A DNA stretch of 64,000 nucleotides, taken from Climacteris rufus (Eukaryota > Chordata > Aves > Passeriformes > Climacteridae). Location of the stretch: contig VZRZ01007419.1 of NCBI GenBank assembly GCA_013398175.1, positions 269,224-333,223 on the forward strand. The letters are read 5' to 3'. Position numbers and translations under genes: made by a program. Of this stretch, positions 39,251 to 50,855 are shown piece after piece. Below the pieces are notes generated by a model that was not told where the DNA came from, ran no database searches, and was given only the letters and a program-made list of their open reading frames with translations. Position 1 is the stretch's first letter. Each line of letters opens with the position of its first letter.

Positions 39251-41616
39251 GTCTCCCTTCCCTACACAAATAATGTCAGGAAGGTTGTTGTGGCAGTGCT
39301 TTTGGCATTAGTTTATCTAATGGTAGAAGGGTCTTGATTTTTCTGCTTATTGTTACCATACAAGTAATTCCATTTACATGGAAAATAAAATAAAGCAAAT
39401 GCAGTATCAGAAAAGAGCATGTGCAATGCAGCTTTCCTCATTTCTGTGCATCAGTATTATCAGTTGGGGAAGAATAGTGTGATTATTGTTCTTAAAGACA
39501 TTACAATATTTATTTCATCATCTAGATGACAAGGCAAAACAAACTAGTTTCACTTTTTCCATAGGTTTTCAAAGCAGAAAACTGTCTTTTTTCCTGGTAG
39601 CTTTTTCTATTCCTAATGTAGGTAAGTAATTTTTTAAAGAACTAAGGAATCCTTATTCTCGGAAGCTACCTAGAACCAGACAGAGCCTCAACTTGGTGTC
39701 CTGAATTTACCCAAATGCACCATAGCGTTATATGGTGGTGTTTCCAGAGGTGCTGGAACATTATTTGTTCCCATCAGCAAGTTCATTTGTCCCAACAATT
39801 AGCTGCCATCAATAAAATTCAAAGACTTTCAGTGACAAACATGGCTTTGAAATGAAAATGTATTTAGCAGACAGACTGGTGACTGGCAGCTGTGTATGAG
39901 GACAGGAGCCTCTTTGCTGCTGTGCAAGGCAGGGCAGACACTGAGTCAAAGGCTGCAGGGAGTCTTGCTGCATCCTGTGAGCAAGGCAAACCCACACTAC
40001 TTCTGCCTGAGTGGAAAAAAGGGACAGTGCTGCATTATCTCAGGGACCACAAAAAATGCTGAACTTTATTCCCAGTGACTGTAAAACCTTACTTAGGAGA
40101 GAAAACTAAATCCTATTGCCACACAAGCAAAAACAACTGGGAAAATGGTTCTCTTGACTTTCAGGTTCTTCCTTGTATTTCTGTATTTTCCCTTACTGAA
40201 AAACCCCAAATAGCCTGTTTCACACACTTGGCAAAATTTTTAGCAGTTATCTCCTTTTAAATGCTTCTTAGAAATGTAGGCTTCAAATATTTCTAGTTAT
40301 TGAATAAGATGCTACCAAATTTAAAAGTATAAAATGTCCTTCTTGATGTTCTGCTGTAAAAGAGGAAAATATAACTGTCAGAAATAACATTAATGTAATT
40401 CAATTTTTTTTTAATTTAGTGAATTTGCTCTATTTTAATACATAGATCTGAGATTACTTCTGGGTCTTATCTGATGATGGTTTCTTTTAATTTCATCTTT
40501 GCTTGGAGATATTTTATATCTCATTTTTGATCAAGTACATTTATCCATATGACTTACCTCTTACTTCAAGAGATAATTCTCCCCCATTGTAAATATGCCC
40601 CATAACCTTTTAAAGTGCTAGGAGTACTAGTATTATTCCCATCTAGAAATCTATGAACAGCTCAGTTTAAAAAACCCAAACACCCCCCCCCAGATTCAAC
40701 CATGTTTTTATTAGCATAATCATGAACAAAATACACTCTTTCCTTCCTGTAATACTTAACACTTTTTTGAGCTAAAACATGTGTTAGTGAACATGAGCTG
40801 TCCAGAATTAGAATTCCATATGGATATTTTTCTATTTTTGTAGAACTTTGATTACATTCCATCCAGATTCATCTCAAAAGTGTGGTGGGTCGAGGTGGGT
40901 TGAAGCAACAGGGTCTGAGCAAGTGTTTCCTCAGAGATCTACACAGGCTTCTCTGAAGAGGAGCAAGGGATTAGGAAGTAATGTGATTGACTCTGTGCAC
41001 AGATTACAGAGCAAATGGACAATTAACCATATTGTGCCAGTCAATGAAGGTCCCAGCATCTTTTTAAGGATATTCATACAATAAAGTTACTAGGATCCAC
41101 TGATTCCATGAAGGGCTGAATACTTCAGTTTGCACCAACAGCGAGCTGTAGGAACCTCATTGAGGTAAAGAGCTCTAGAGACCACTGGAAAAGATCAGAA
41201 AGAAGGGGAATGCATCAAATGATTAATATCCCAAAAGTTAACAGCAGCCTATTTTGAGACCAAAACCATAACATGCTAGACTCCAGAATCACTGGCAGAA
41301 ATAGAAGGTGATAGAAAGAATTCCAGCAGGGTTAATTTTATACAACCACAACACCAGGAAAGTTTATATACAAAGGAAGGTGGAAAATCATTTGCACAAT
41401 CTGGCACCTTATGCAGACTTCAGATGCAAAGCACAGAGACCCTGGTACCCCCATGACTGGACTGCTTATATTTCTCTGTCATCTCCTGAAGGAGACTGCA
41501 TCAAAATATTTAAAGGGAAAGATGCAAACACTAATGAAGACTGAGTTGGATTTTATTAATTCTTTATGGTTAGAAATTCCAAACTAAACCACAGCTGGGT
41601 ACTGACTGAGAGACAA

Positions 41617-41648
41617 CATTACAAGGTGTATTATGATACACCTTAATG
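41617..41648. repeat. Perfect 9-bp hairpin extended by 4 bp
   Basis: AAGGTGTAT at 41623-41631 and ATACACCTT at 41636-41644 are exact reverse complements around a TATG loop. A further CATT (41617-41620) can pair with AATG (41645-41648) across a two-base bulge. The arm is much too short for a typical microRNA precursor. No function is proposed. Confidence 0.6.
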
Positions 41649-43341
41649 CCATGTAAAATTCTATACAACAGAGGAACTGGTCTTGTGATGTTTTACTTGG
41701 AAAGAGGAGCTTCAGAGAGTAAGGTTATAGTACAAGTATTCAAAATTCCAAACATGACTTTAGTTTTTAAGGACTCATATAATAAATCTTTGCATCCTTA
41801 CTAATTTTAGGTAACTTTGTCCAGTCAAATAAAAAAAAATAATGTTTATGAAAACTAAAAGGAGATTTGTTGTTTCTAGTATCACAATTTTCATAGCTTT
41901 TAAAATTAATTTGGTTTTAGTTTTTATTAGTATTTTTAAGAGAGGTGATGAAAAATGCTGTATTTAAAAAATGAACGTTCGTAAGAAATGCTTTAGCTGG
42001 AGGAGAAGCTTTATTGACTTTTAGGGGTGGGATTTGGGAATTGAATTTTTCTGGAGCATAACATTTTATTTACTGATGGTTGATAAACTGCAGCGTCACC
42101 TGCCAGCTGGCTTCAGTTAAAGAAAGCTGATTAATAGCCCAGTACATACTTATGAAGAACAAAATTATAAAAATGGTAGAAACTTTTTTTCTTCCCTGGA
42201 ATTAGTCGGACTAAGTATTCCTTTGGAGTGAACAGGATCATTCTTATTATTTATTACCTGCATTATTGTAACTCATGTAGGTACCAATTAAAGTCTCTGT
42301 CTGCCAGGTTCTTAACGTTCTGTGAAAAAAACATGGTTTGGACACACTATACAGTCTCCAAATGCACATCATCATACAGCACAATTTCGACATTTATCTG
42401 TGTGTCACTTGCTGTTTCATGCCCTTTGTACGAAGATGCCTATGTTAAACAAAGTATTCCAGTGTTCAGAAGTATTTACATGTCAAATGCAGAGGTAGAA
42501 AGCAACAGCTTTTCCAAGTGGGTTTTGGGGTTTGTTTTGTTTGTTTTTAAGGTCTGTTGGTTTGTTTTTGTTTTTTGAGGTATCCAAAATAACCTAGTGA
42601 CTAATTCCTTCAGTTTTCTATACATGACAATTAGTTTTAGGTGTGGTTACCAGTAAACAAAATAACAGCCACATTACCACATTGCTGTTTCTTCATTTCT
42701 CTGCCTTCCCACTTGTCTGAGTCTTGCCTTAACGTTTTTTGCGCTGGCTGTGGTCTGCAGGCAACTGCTTTTCACACCTAGTAATCCTGTTTCTTGACTT
42801 GTGGTTTGAAACAGTTTCTTCTGTCAAAGGCAGATGTCCTTCTCAAAGGGTCAGAAGCCCAACTCCACCTGCCAGTTTTGCACTTCAGTTAATAAAGGAT
42901 TGTCAGCAAGGCCAAGGAGTCCTGTACCATATACCAGTATTTCATAACCATATTTTCTGTCATGAGATGTGTAACAGAGACTGCAAATGGCAGACAGTGA
43001 TCTTAATTTTAATTGGTATTAAGAGTGATTTAGCATTTAAATTATATGCCATTTTCTGGAAGACCACTGATTTTGGTGAAAAACAATGCTTAATTAACCT
43101 GCTATTATTGAAAAGAAGTATCTTTATCAGATACACTTTTTTTTCGTAATTTCAGGGGGCTATGAATCCAAACAGATTCATGAAGACGACAAAATATACA
43201 TTTAGTACAGTTGTTCTGTTTTGAACATCTAGAACATACCAGATTAGACCACAGAAAATCCTTGTAATTTTTGGGGAACATGACCTTCTAAGAAGGCTAC
43301 TATTTGCCTGTTAGGAGTGGCCAAAAGGATATATTAGGGCA

Positions 43342-43359
43342 TTACATTCATGAATGTAA
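43342..43359. repeat. 18-bp perfect palindrome
   Basis: TTACATTCATGAATGTAA is an exact palindrome without a spacer. Its centre TTCATGAA fits the TTCnnGAA unit bound by heat-shock factor, and its arms contain ACATTC / GAATGT, which resemble TEAD half-sites. By my rough estimate, about one half of such an 18-bp palindrome is expected by chance in a window of this size and composition, so function is unproven. Confidence 0.6.
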
Positions 43360-44160
43360 GCAGTCTGCAAGCTGTCCACAATCCAGACACATGGACACAA
43401 AGCATACTTTATAGACAAACACTTATGACAAGTTTGTGACTTCAGAGGCCTCTCTTTTGACTACAGTCTCTCACCGTTTCATGCCAATTTCCTATTCTAG
43501 GAAAGGGAAGCAATGGTCAGTCATTTACCTTTCTGATTTTTTAATGTAGGTGTAGACGAGATCCCCTATACAGTGCTATTGAAAGATCCTTGTACTGCGT
43601 CACATTCTAGTTGGAAAACAGGTGAACAAAACCCCCTTTTCTATTCAACAAAGTCTCATTCATCAAAGAATGAATAATTTTGGCACTCCATACTGACCCC
43701 ATATCTTATGATACCAAACAGCAGCAGGAGAGTAGGAAAATGAAAATGACTCTGCTGTTTTGTGGATGCTATCAATCTGAGTGGTCCCAGACTTCAGAAA
43801 AGCAGACAAAGAGCTCTTAGTTGTTTACTTCCTTCATTTATCATCAAAGAAATACTAATCACAAGTTTTCTCAGGATTAGTTGGCAGTTAAAAATACCCC
43901 AACAACAAACAACAGAACCAAGTCTGCACTAAACAAGCATAACTCACATGGAGCGTGTGATGCCTGTTCAGCATCTCCAGAATCTGCAAGAATAACCCAT
44001 GATGTAGGTTCCTGAGTGGGTCTTCTTACTCACTTTTTAAAAGCAATTGCTAAATTAAGAAGACGGTGTTACTGATTTAGGTACCTTCATCAGTTAAAAA
44101 AAACCCAATCAGAGTTCTCAGCTTAAAATTAAGATCACTGTCATTCCCAGAGGAATGCAG

Positions 44161-44299
44161 AATCACAGAATTGTTGAGGTTGGAAGGAACCATGTAGCTG
44201 AATGCCCCTGCTAAAGCAGATTCTCCTAGAGCAGGTTGCACAGGATCAAATCCAGGAAGGTTTTGAGTATCTCCAGAGAAGGAGACTCCACAAAACCTA
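44161..44299 (-). mobile_element. CR1 LINE fragment, short 3' end
   Basis: A short reverse-oriented CR1 3' untranslated fragment. Its left edge carries AATCACAGAATTGTTGAGG followed by TTGGAAGGAACC, the standard reversed CR1 terminus. GAGTATCTCCAGAGAAGGAG then GACTCCACAA follows and matches the same part of the copy at 25981 (TATCTCCAGTGAGGGAGA, then CTCCACAA). No coding portion is present. Divergence from the 25981 copy is visible across its length. Confidence 0.9.
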
Positions 44300-46535
44300 T
44301 CAATGGACATTATCATAACAAAGCTGACTTCCAGTGCAAGACCTGCAACTTTATTTACATTTTAAAAGTTGAATTAAGGAGATCTTGGCAACATAACTTA
44401 ATTCATGCCTGACTCACCATCCTTAGAGCTGGTAACTGGGGTCAACTGTGGTTTAAAACTTGATGCCACAATGCAGCAAGCTGAAGGAAATTGCCTGTTG
44501 GTCAGCCTCTGCTAACTTTAATGGTCATTGAAAGACTTTCTTACATAGGTCTGTGGCTCTAGAAAGAGTAGCTGATCTGTGGGTAGGGAGAAACAGATGG
44601 TAACTCCCTGGTTAGACTGATACTAGTCAGCTCTAACACAATTCAGCTTAAATTCTTCTTCATTAATTGAAATGCAGCTACCGACTTTGGCCAACCTCAC
44701 CTCAGTCTTCAGACAGCTGGAGACAACCTGGTCTTTCTTGCACAATCCAACCATTCGCTAGGATTATGTAATTTATATGAACTACACTGTAGAAGCATCT
44801 TTTCTCTCAGAAAATAGAGCTGTGGGTGGGACTAAGGGAATTTAACAAGCCAAAAGCACTGCTTGAAATGTAATATTTGCTCGCTGAGTAGCAATAGTGG
44901 AATCTGTACTAGGAGAAGCAGGATTGTTAGACCTTGGCTGTGATTCACTGGAGTTTCTATTTTGTCTCACTGCTCTAGATCCTTTTCTTTTTCCCAGAGC
45001 TGGGTGGAAATGCTGGGGTAAACACTGCAGTAAAAATTAAGGGTGTAATGGCAGAAAAAGATGATTCACTACTGTTCAGAAGCTCTGGATCACTTCTGCA
45101 CAGCAAGGCCAAACTTTTAAATGTATGTCTAAACACATATACTACAAAAATTACAATGTAAAGGTTTACTGCCTTAGGCTACATCCTTGAGTAGCTACAG
45201 TGCTGTCACCTTGAAACAGCTTCCAGTCCTGGCTTGTGATTCCAACACAAAACAGAAGGGAAGAATTCTCCCTCCCACAGTCCACGTCTCTGAGCAGCCC
45301 AAAGTTCATTCAGCCTTTTGTAAACACGCAGATACTATCTAGGTAAGATGTTCATCAGAAACAATGTAGTATTAAGACTATAGAATATATGGCACTAAAC
45401 ACAAGATGTCGTAATTTCACCTTGAAATTATGGCTTTGAATTGCTCTACTAGTCACAAAATTTCTCTCTGTGGAGATTTCAGAGTTGTATATATGTGGTG
45501 TAAACCAACCAAACTAACTGAATGCCAGCCCTTGCTTGGGCACAGCAATTTAGACTGCTCAGACACAGTTATCTGTAGATATTTATTAAGAGAGAAGAAG
45601 TAGCATTCCAGTATTTTCCCTATGCCACACCTCAAATTCCTGAACATTTTCCTGAGAGGGCTCAGGATTTGCATATAAGTGCCTACACTTTGGGTGACTG
45701 CTGCTCTGGAAATAGAGATTTCACAGATGTTCATTTTGCCTCCTGTAAATATCTGAGCTTTAACAGCTCAGTGCCAAAGCCTACTTAATTTTCTTTCCAA
45801 CAAAATCAACAAGAAGTACCATGACTTGATAAAATTAGAACCCACTACTATTACTATGTTGTTTTCCTCTGTAGTATTTAAAAACGAAAAAGTACTGGAA
45901 GTGCAAAGATATTTGTAAATGGTAGCAAGACATTACTAATCATGTTGCCTTTACAAATTTTTATTTGTGATGAAACCCTGAATTCTCAGTTGACCTAAGA
46001 AATCAATCAGAGGATTGTCAACAATCCCATCGGATTAGAAGCTAAAGTCAGTAAAAATACAGCTTACTAGAAGATATTTCCCTCCCTTTAAAAATGTTTT
46101 TTCTTGACAGCAAAAATTACAAATTCAGACATACCCTACAATTCACATATCTAATGTGGATTGAATCATTAACAGCGAACTTCAAATGCTGTGAAGAAGG
46201 GGCTGTTGTCATTTTTTACATTTATACTGCTTCATGCAAAGCCATCCAAATTACATACATGTAAAAAGGAACACTATTATCATTAACATGATATATAATA
46301 CTATTATATATAATACTAATAATAATTGTGGAATAACTCTAAAATAAAATACAACAATATGTTCTATTTTGCAGTGGTATATGGCTATCAGAAACTGAAC
46401 TATGTGGCTGTAACAGACTTCAGTGAATAGACCTACCAAGAGTAACTCCAGCAGAGTATCAATTAACTGCAATCCCTATGAATGACCCTCATGGAGAGAT
46501 ATTTACTTAAAAATTACATCTTCCTTTGCACACCA
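44300..46535. other. AT-rich non-coding sequence, nothing recognised
   Basis: No gene or named repeat was recognised. A TA-rich run with a duplicated ATATATAATACTA unit is present at about 46290-46325. Confidence 0.55.
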
Positions 46536-46780
46536 TGTTGGTTTTGGCTGAAGCAAAGTTAATAGAGTGACTGGTAGGGAGGTGTGTTTTGGATTTGTGC
46601 TAAACATAGGGCTGATAACATAAAGATGTTTTTGTTATTGCTGAGCAGGGCTTACACGGAGCCAAAGCCTGTTCTGCTCCTGGGACGGGGGGCTGGGGTG
46701 CCTGGGAGGAGACACAGCTGGGACAGGTGACCCCAACTGACCAAAGGGACATTCCAGACCAAGTGACATCGTGCTCATCA

Positions 46781-46787
46781 TATAAAG
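46781..46787 (+). promoter_or_regulatory. TATA box of the solo LTR
   Basis: TATAAAG lies in the middle of the LTR, at the place where the U3 promoter of this LTR type has its TATA box. About ten bases upstream, TGACATCG (46764-46771) looks like a mutated cAMP-response element; intact family members, as I remember them, carry TGACGTCA there. Transcription would run to the right. Whether it is active in the host is unknown. Confidence 0.6.
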
Positions 46788-47032
46788 CTGGGGGAAGGGG
46801 GGATGGAGTGACAGCGTTTCACTTCCCAAGCAGTTTGATGCAGCGTTACTTGTGGGGGAGCCCCGGCTGTCCTGGAGATGGCTGAACACCTGCCTGTCCG
46901 TCCATGGGGAGTGGTGAATGAATGCCTTGTTGGGCTGTGCATGGCTTTTGCTTTACCTGTTGAAGTGTCTTTACCTCAACCCATGACTTTTCTAGCTTTC
47001 ACTCTCCTGATTCTCTCCCTGATCCCACTGGT

Positions 47033-47050
47033 GGGGGGGGAAGGGGCGGG
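47033..47050 (+). other. G-rich tract with quadruplex potential
   Basis: G8-AA-G4-C-G3 within the 3' part of the LTR gives enough G runs of three or more for an intramolecular quadruplex. It is a normal feature of this LTR type rather than an independent element. Confidence 0.5.
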
Positions 47051-48157
47051 TGGAGTGAGTGAGTGAGCAGCTGTGTGACATTTGGTTGCTGGATAGTTTT
47101 AAGCCATGACAATAGACATAAACGAAAAACATAATTTCAGTATTTTGATTGAAGGAACATGTAACAACTCAGGTGGCATTTGCAGGTCAAAAGGGTTGTT
47201 TTTAAACAAGACAGAACAAAATTTTGTTTAGTTTTACAACGAATTTCTAAGAAATTAGAGCTGAACTTCAGAAAATAAATAATTTTCATTAAAATGGCTA
47301 AGAGATCCAGACTACACTGGTATTTTACATGGGCAAAACACATCCCATTTAAACATTTAGTATCCAGTTCTAGATTTATTTTCCAAGTTTTTCCCCTTCT
47401 TCCCATAAGATGTTACCTATTTGGATCCAACACTTTGTACCAAATCTTCTGCTTCAGGTTTGTAAAAAACAAAAAGCAAACATCCTTTTCACAGAGTTCA
47501 GTTAGTTGGAGAGCAAACTAATCAAATAAAAAAAAGTTACACCAGAAGCGTAACTTCCAATCTGCTATATGAAATAAAATAGGCATTATCCAGGGCAGGA
47601 AAAAAGCCTTGTAAAATGTCAAACTGCAAAATCAACTACAATTAATTATTTTCTTACTGTTGTAATTCTTCAGAAAGAATGCATAACAATCTCTTAGCCC
47701 CAGGTACTTTCTATACAGACTTTTCAAGGTTAGTTTAGAAACTGTTTATATAGATATTAGAATCATTGCTGGTAAAAAAGAAACCAACAATCTTGTTTTA
47801 AGTACCAAGCATTTCAAGTGAAAAAAATTATCTTTCGGAGATTTGCAACAGCAGACATTTGAAAAAAACCCACGTAGATATTTTCACTGTACCAAGGAAA
47901 GCAAAAGTATTTGACTGTGCCTTGGTGTTTCCCATGCTTATTGTCCAAGTCTGAACAGGTAAACTGAATGGAAGGAAAGAAGGAATAGAAATAACGTACT
48001 TCATATTTTAAGAGGTAGATTAAAATAGTTCCCAGATGTCACACCGTTTCTTTACAAAATATTCTTCGTGTTACTAACAGAAATGCATTATGCTATTTCA
48101 GAAGTGAAATAGAACAAAAGTGGGATAGCAGACAACTATATAGAACAGTAATTACAA

Positions 48158-48207
48158 TGTTTTCTTTGGAATTATTAGTTTCCTGTTTTCTTTGGAATTA
48201 TTAGTTT
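48158..48207. repeat. Perfect 24-bp direct repeat, period 26
   Basis: A 24-base unit (48158-48181, containing TTTCTTTGGAATTATTAG) recurs without a mismatch at 48184-48207 after a CC spacer. Perfect identity in otherwise drifting non-coding sequence indicates a recent tandem duplication, probably slippage, or possibly an assembly artefact. Confidence 0.85.
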
Positions 48208-50825
48208 GACATGCTTCATTCACAAAAGCAAACCCAAACAGCTAAATGAAAACCATGTGAATTTATGTAATAATAATTAAAACTTATAATAATATAATTC
48301 ACAGATAAATCAATTATATAAAAATATAAAAAGCTACATAAGGCGGTAATTGTATTTTATTTAAAAAGGAACATTTCAGAAATTAAGTAACTGCTTCTCA
48401 CTACAATGCACATGGAACAAATGTATTCAAAAGGAGGTATCACTTAAAGTCTGTACTGTAAGAGCCTTTGGAATCAATTTGAGATGTTTCTTCAATACCA
48501 AAACATGTCTTTGGGAAAAAAATGGTGGATCTTTATGAAAAAATTACAGAAGCAAAACTGTTGGAAGAGTCAAATACCTATAGGTTGATTAGAGAATAAA
48601 AAAACCTAACATCTAGAAAAGGTTGGAGAGGTCAATAATCTGCAAAAGCAGATTATGAAGGGGTTTTTAAAAAAATCTTTGGCTAGTGTACATCATTAAC
48701 TTTAGCTGCATTTTGATAGTATCTGTTCTCAAAGTTTTGTGAAGGCCAGGTTCAATGGGTTTCAAATTCTTATTAGGAATAACATTATGTTTTCAGACAG
48801 CTTACAGTGAGATTGCTTATTGAAAGCATCTTTCAAGGTGAGGCAGCTCAGCCTGGAAAGATAAAATTGGTTGAAAACTATAAATACATGCCATACAATA
48901 TTTCAAGAGACTGCAAACCTTTCTGTGGCACTTTAACTGCACAGTACAAGTCATGTCCTATCTGAATTCTACCATGGCTTAAAAATGCTACAAAATACTT
49001 TTTGTTTTCATCTGAACATCACACTACTTGCTGGGTTCTTTAATCATCTAATTAAAGAGCGTTCCTAACATTTTTGGTTTTTTAATTCACTTTGAACAAA
49101 TGCAGTAATTGCTGAGGAAAACACACTCAATCTGTGTGTACAGTATGTGAGAAAAGCTTGCATCAGTGCTCAAAGGAGTGAAGCAATTAACTTCAAGACA
49201 GTATCATTGTATTGATGCAGTAAGGAAAAAATATTTGTGAGATTTTAACTATTATATTAAAATGGAAATCAATGGCAATATTTTGATAATTTTTGGAAAT
49301 GCTTAATGCTATAAAAATAAGAAACCAGTGTTACAGCTGTATAATTTATGTATTGCATTTACAGTTTTAATAATATTGAACTGTTAAGGCTGTGTTTTCA
49401 ACCAAAATAATTCCAATTTCACAGACTCTGAAATAAAATTACAAAGTTCTATAACCAAGTAATTTTAAAAGTTTGTATTACAGATGTTGACATTCTTAGC
49501 TAAGCAGCCCTGTTTCCAAATGCAGGGGAGCACTTTCACACTGGAGCAGGGTCAGTCAGATCCCTCTATATCTACCCATCCTCATTTTGTTAAACATACT
49601 ACCAGTAGCACAGACTTCCAGTCAAGTGAGCTTGTCTTAAAAGAAGAATACATTATCTGGGATTTTCAGGACTTTGTTCATTCCAAAGATCTGTCAAATA
49701 CATCAAAACACAGGTTTTACTTCTTCTCCTCTACCCTGTACTTTCCTCCTATCTTTCCTCCCAAAAAGTATTAACTTTTTGCTCACCTAATCACAGCCCC
49801 ACCTCATGTAGAACTGACATGCTCCTGTCAACCTACTGACATGTGTACTATACCTTGTATACAACTGTGGCTCTGTCACCTAACATTACTAAGAACATCC
49901 ATCTCATCTTCATATTTTGTAGCATGAGAAGTGCTCTGTGAATGTAAGACTCGCCTCTAACCACTCTGAGGTAAATTATCAGTATAGTGCATTTTACACC
50001 ACTCCCATTATATCCCACAGATACAGTATAAGCTGCTCCCTAGCAACTGCAGAAAAAATGTACCCCTTTAGGCATTTTTTTCCGGCTAAAGAAACCAACT
50101 TTCTATTTGATGAACTTCATATATAAAACCATCTTGGCTACTGTCAGCTCAAATTGTTTTGATTAATCGTCCTTAAGATGCATTTTTAGCCCTTTGAGTT
50201 TGAGTTCTGATGCTAAAGTTTTTCTTGCAAACCTCCCACCTCAATGATTTTAGTACCAAGGAAAAAAAGTATTTTTCCAAACCAAGAAATATCTTCCCTA
50301 TAAAAACTAACCATTTATACAAGAATTATAATAATGAGCTAGAAATCCATTTTAGATGGAAAATATAACTCCCAGCATGCTGGCAAGAGTGAAGACCCGG
50401 GATTTATTTTGTGGAACACCAGAGTCTTTTGCTTGGACTTCATTCACATACTGAATGGAATTGCAAGTAGGACTATAAGCTTTTAAGTAGGCTGTTGCTT
50501 CTTGTGCCACCCCAAATCTATTTAAGGGAACTCAGTTATTATCTGGGGAAAGCCAGAAATTACTCCTTGTTTAAAAACACTAGTTTCATACTTATGCATC
50601 ACACCTCATGAATAAGACATGGCTACTGTGAGATTGTTATTCATTTAACACACCATAAAATATTTTAAAGGTAATACCAGAAAAATAACAGCTATTTAAT
50701 ACTTCACAAATGAACACAGCCTTCCATAAAAATTTAGTAGTTTCCCCTCTGCTAGGGAAAGGGAGTTTCAGCAGACAGTTAACTTCCCCACATAAAGTCC
50801 AGCCTTCAAGTCCGCTGTGATGAGG

Positions 50826-50855
50826 CTGATCAGGTTAGCACTGATCAGGTTAGCA
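50826..50855. repeat. 15-bp perfect tandem duplication
   Basis: CTGATCAGGTTAGCA occurs at 50826-50840 and again at 50841-50855. It is a slippage-type duplication with no evident function. Confidence 0.85.

Larger units (their letters stand above)
39251..44160. other. AT-rich non-coding sequence, no gene recognised
   Basis: No gene was recognised. The two longest open frames of the window that are not CR1 shadows lie here (42228-42578 and 42739-43149, plus strand, 116 and 136 codons). Neither shows a domain, and both have the leucine/phenylalanine/cysteine-rich composition typical of chance frames in AT-rich DNA. A C9 run lies at 40683-40691. A G/T-rich run at 42520-42580 resembles the C/A-rich simple sequence common in birds when read on the other strand. 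Confidence 0.55.
46536..47111 (+). mobile_element. Solo LTR of an avian endogenous retrovirus
   Basis: The segment matches, from memory, an LTR type that is common in bird genomes. Landmarks in order are TGTTGGTTTTGGCTGAAGC at the left edge, GTGTTTTGGATTTG, CAGCTGGGACAGGTGAC, TGACCAAAGGGACATTCCAG, a TATA box in CATATAAAGCTGGGG, TCCTGGAGATGGCTGAACAC, then TCTTTACCTCAACCCATGAC and a G-rich tail ending in AAGCCATGACA. It starts with TG and ends with CA as retroviral LTRs do. No primer-binding site, gag, pol or env follows, so it is a solo LTR left by recombination. I see no convincing flanking target duplication, so the ends are approximate. Class (ERV2/K-like or ERVL-like) cannot be decided from the LTR alone. 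Confidence 0.85.

Noticed and set aside
42228..42578. 116-codon plus-strand open frame with hydrophobic C-terminus
   Set aside because: The hydrophobic tail comes from a G/T-rich simple sequence (42520-42580), and no known family is apparent.
42739..43149. 136-codon plus-strand open frame, the longest of the window
   Set aside because: No domain, signal or repeat is recognisable. By my rough estimate for this base composition about one frame of this length is expected by chance in 64 kb on both strands.
48836..48905. Possible CR1 trace (GCTCAGCCTGGAAAGA-like block)
   Set aside because: Only one short block resembles the CR1 SLEKRR region and nothing around it supports an element.
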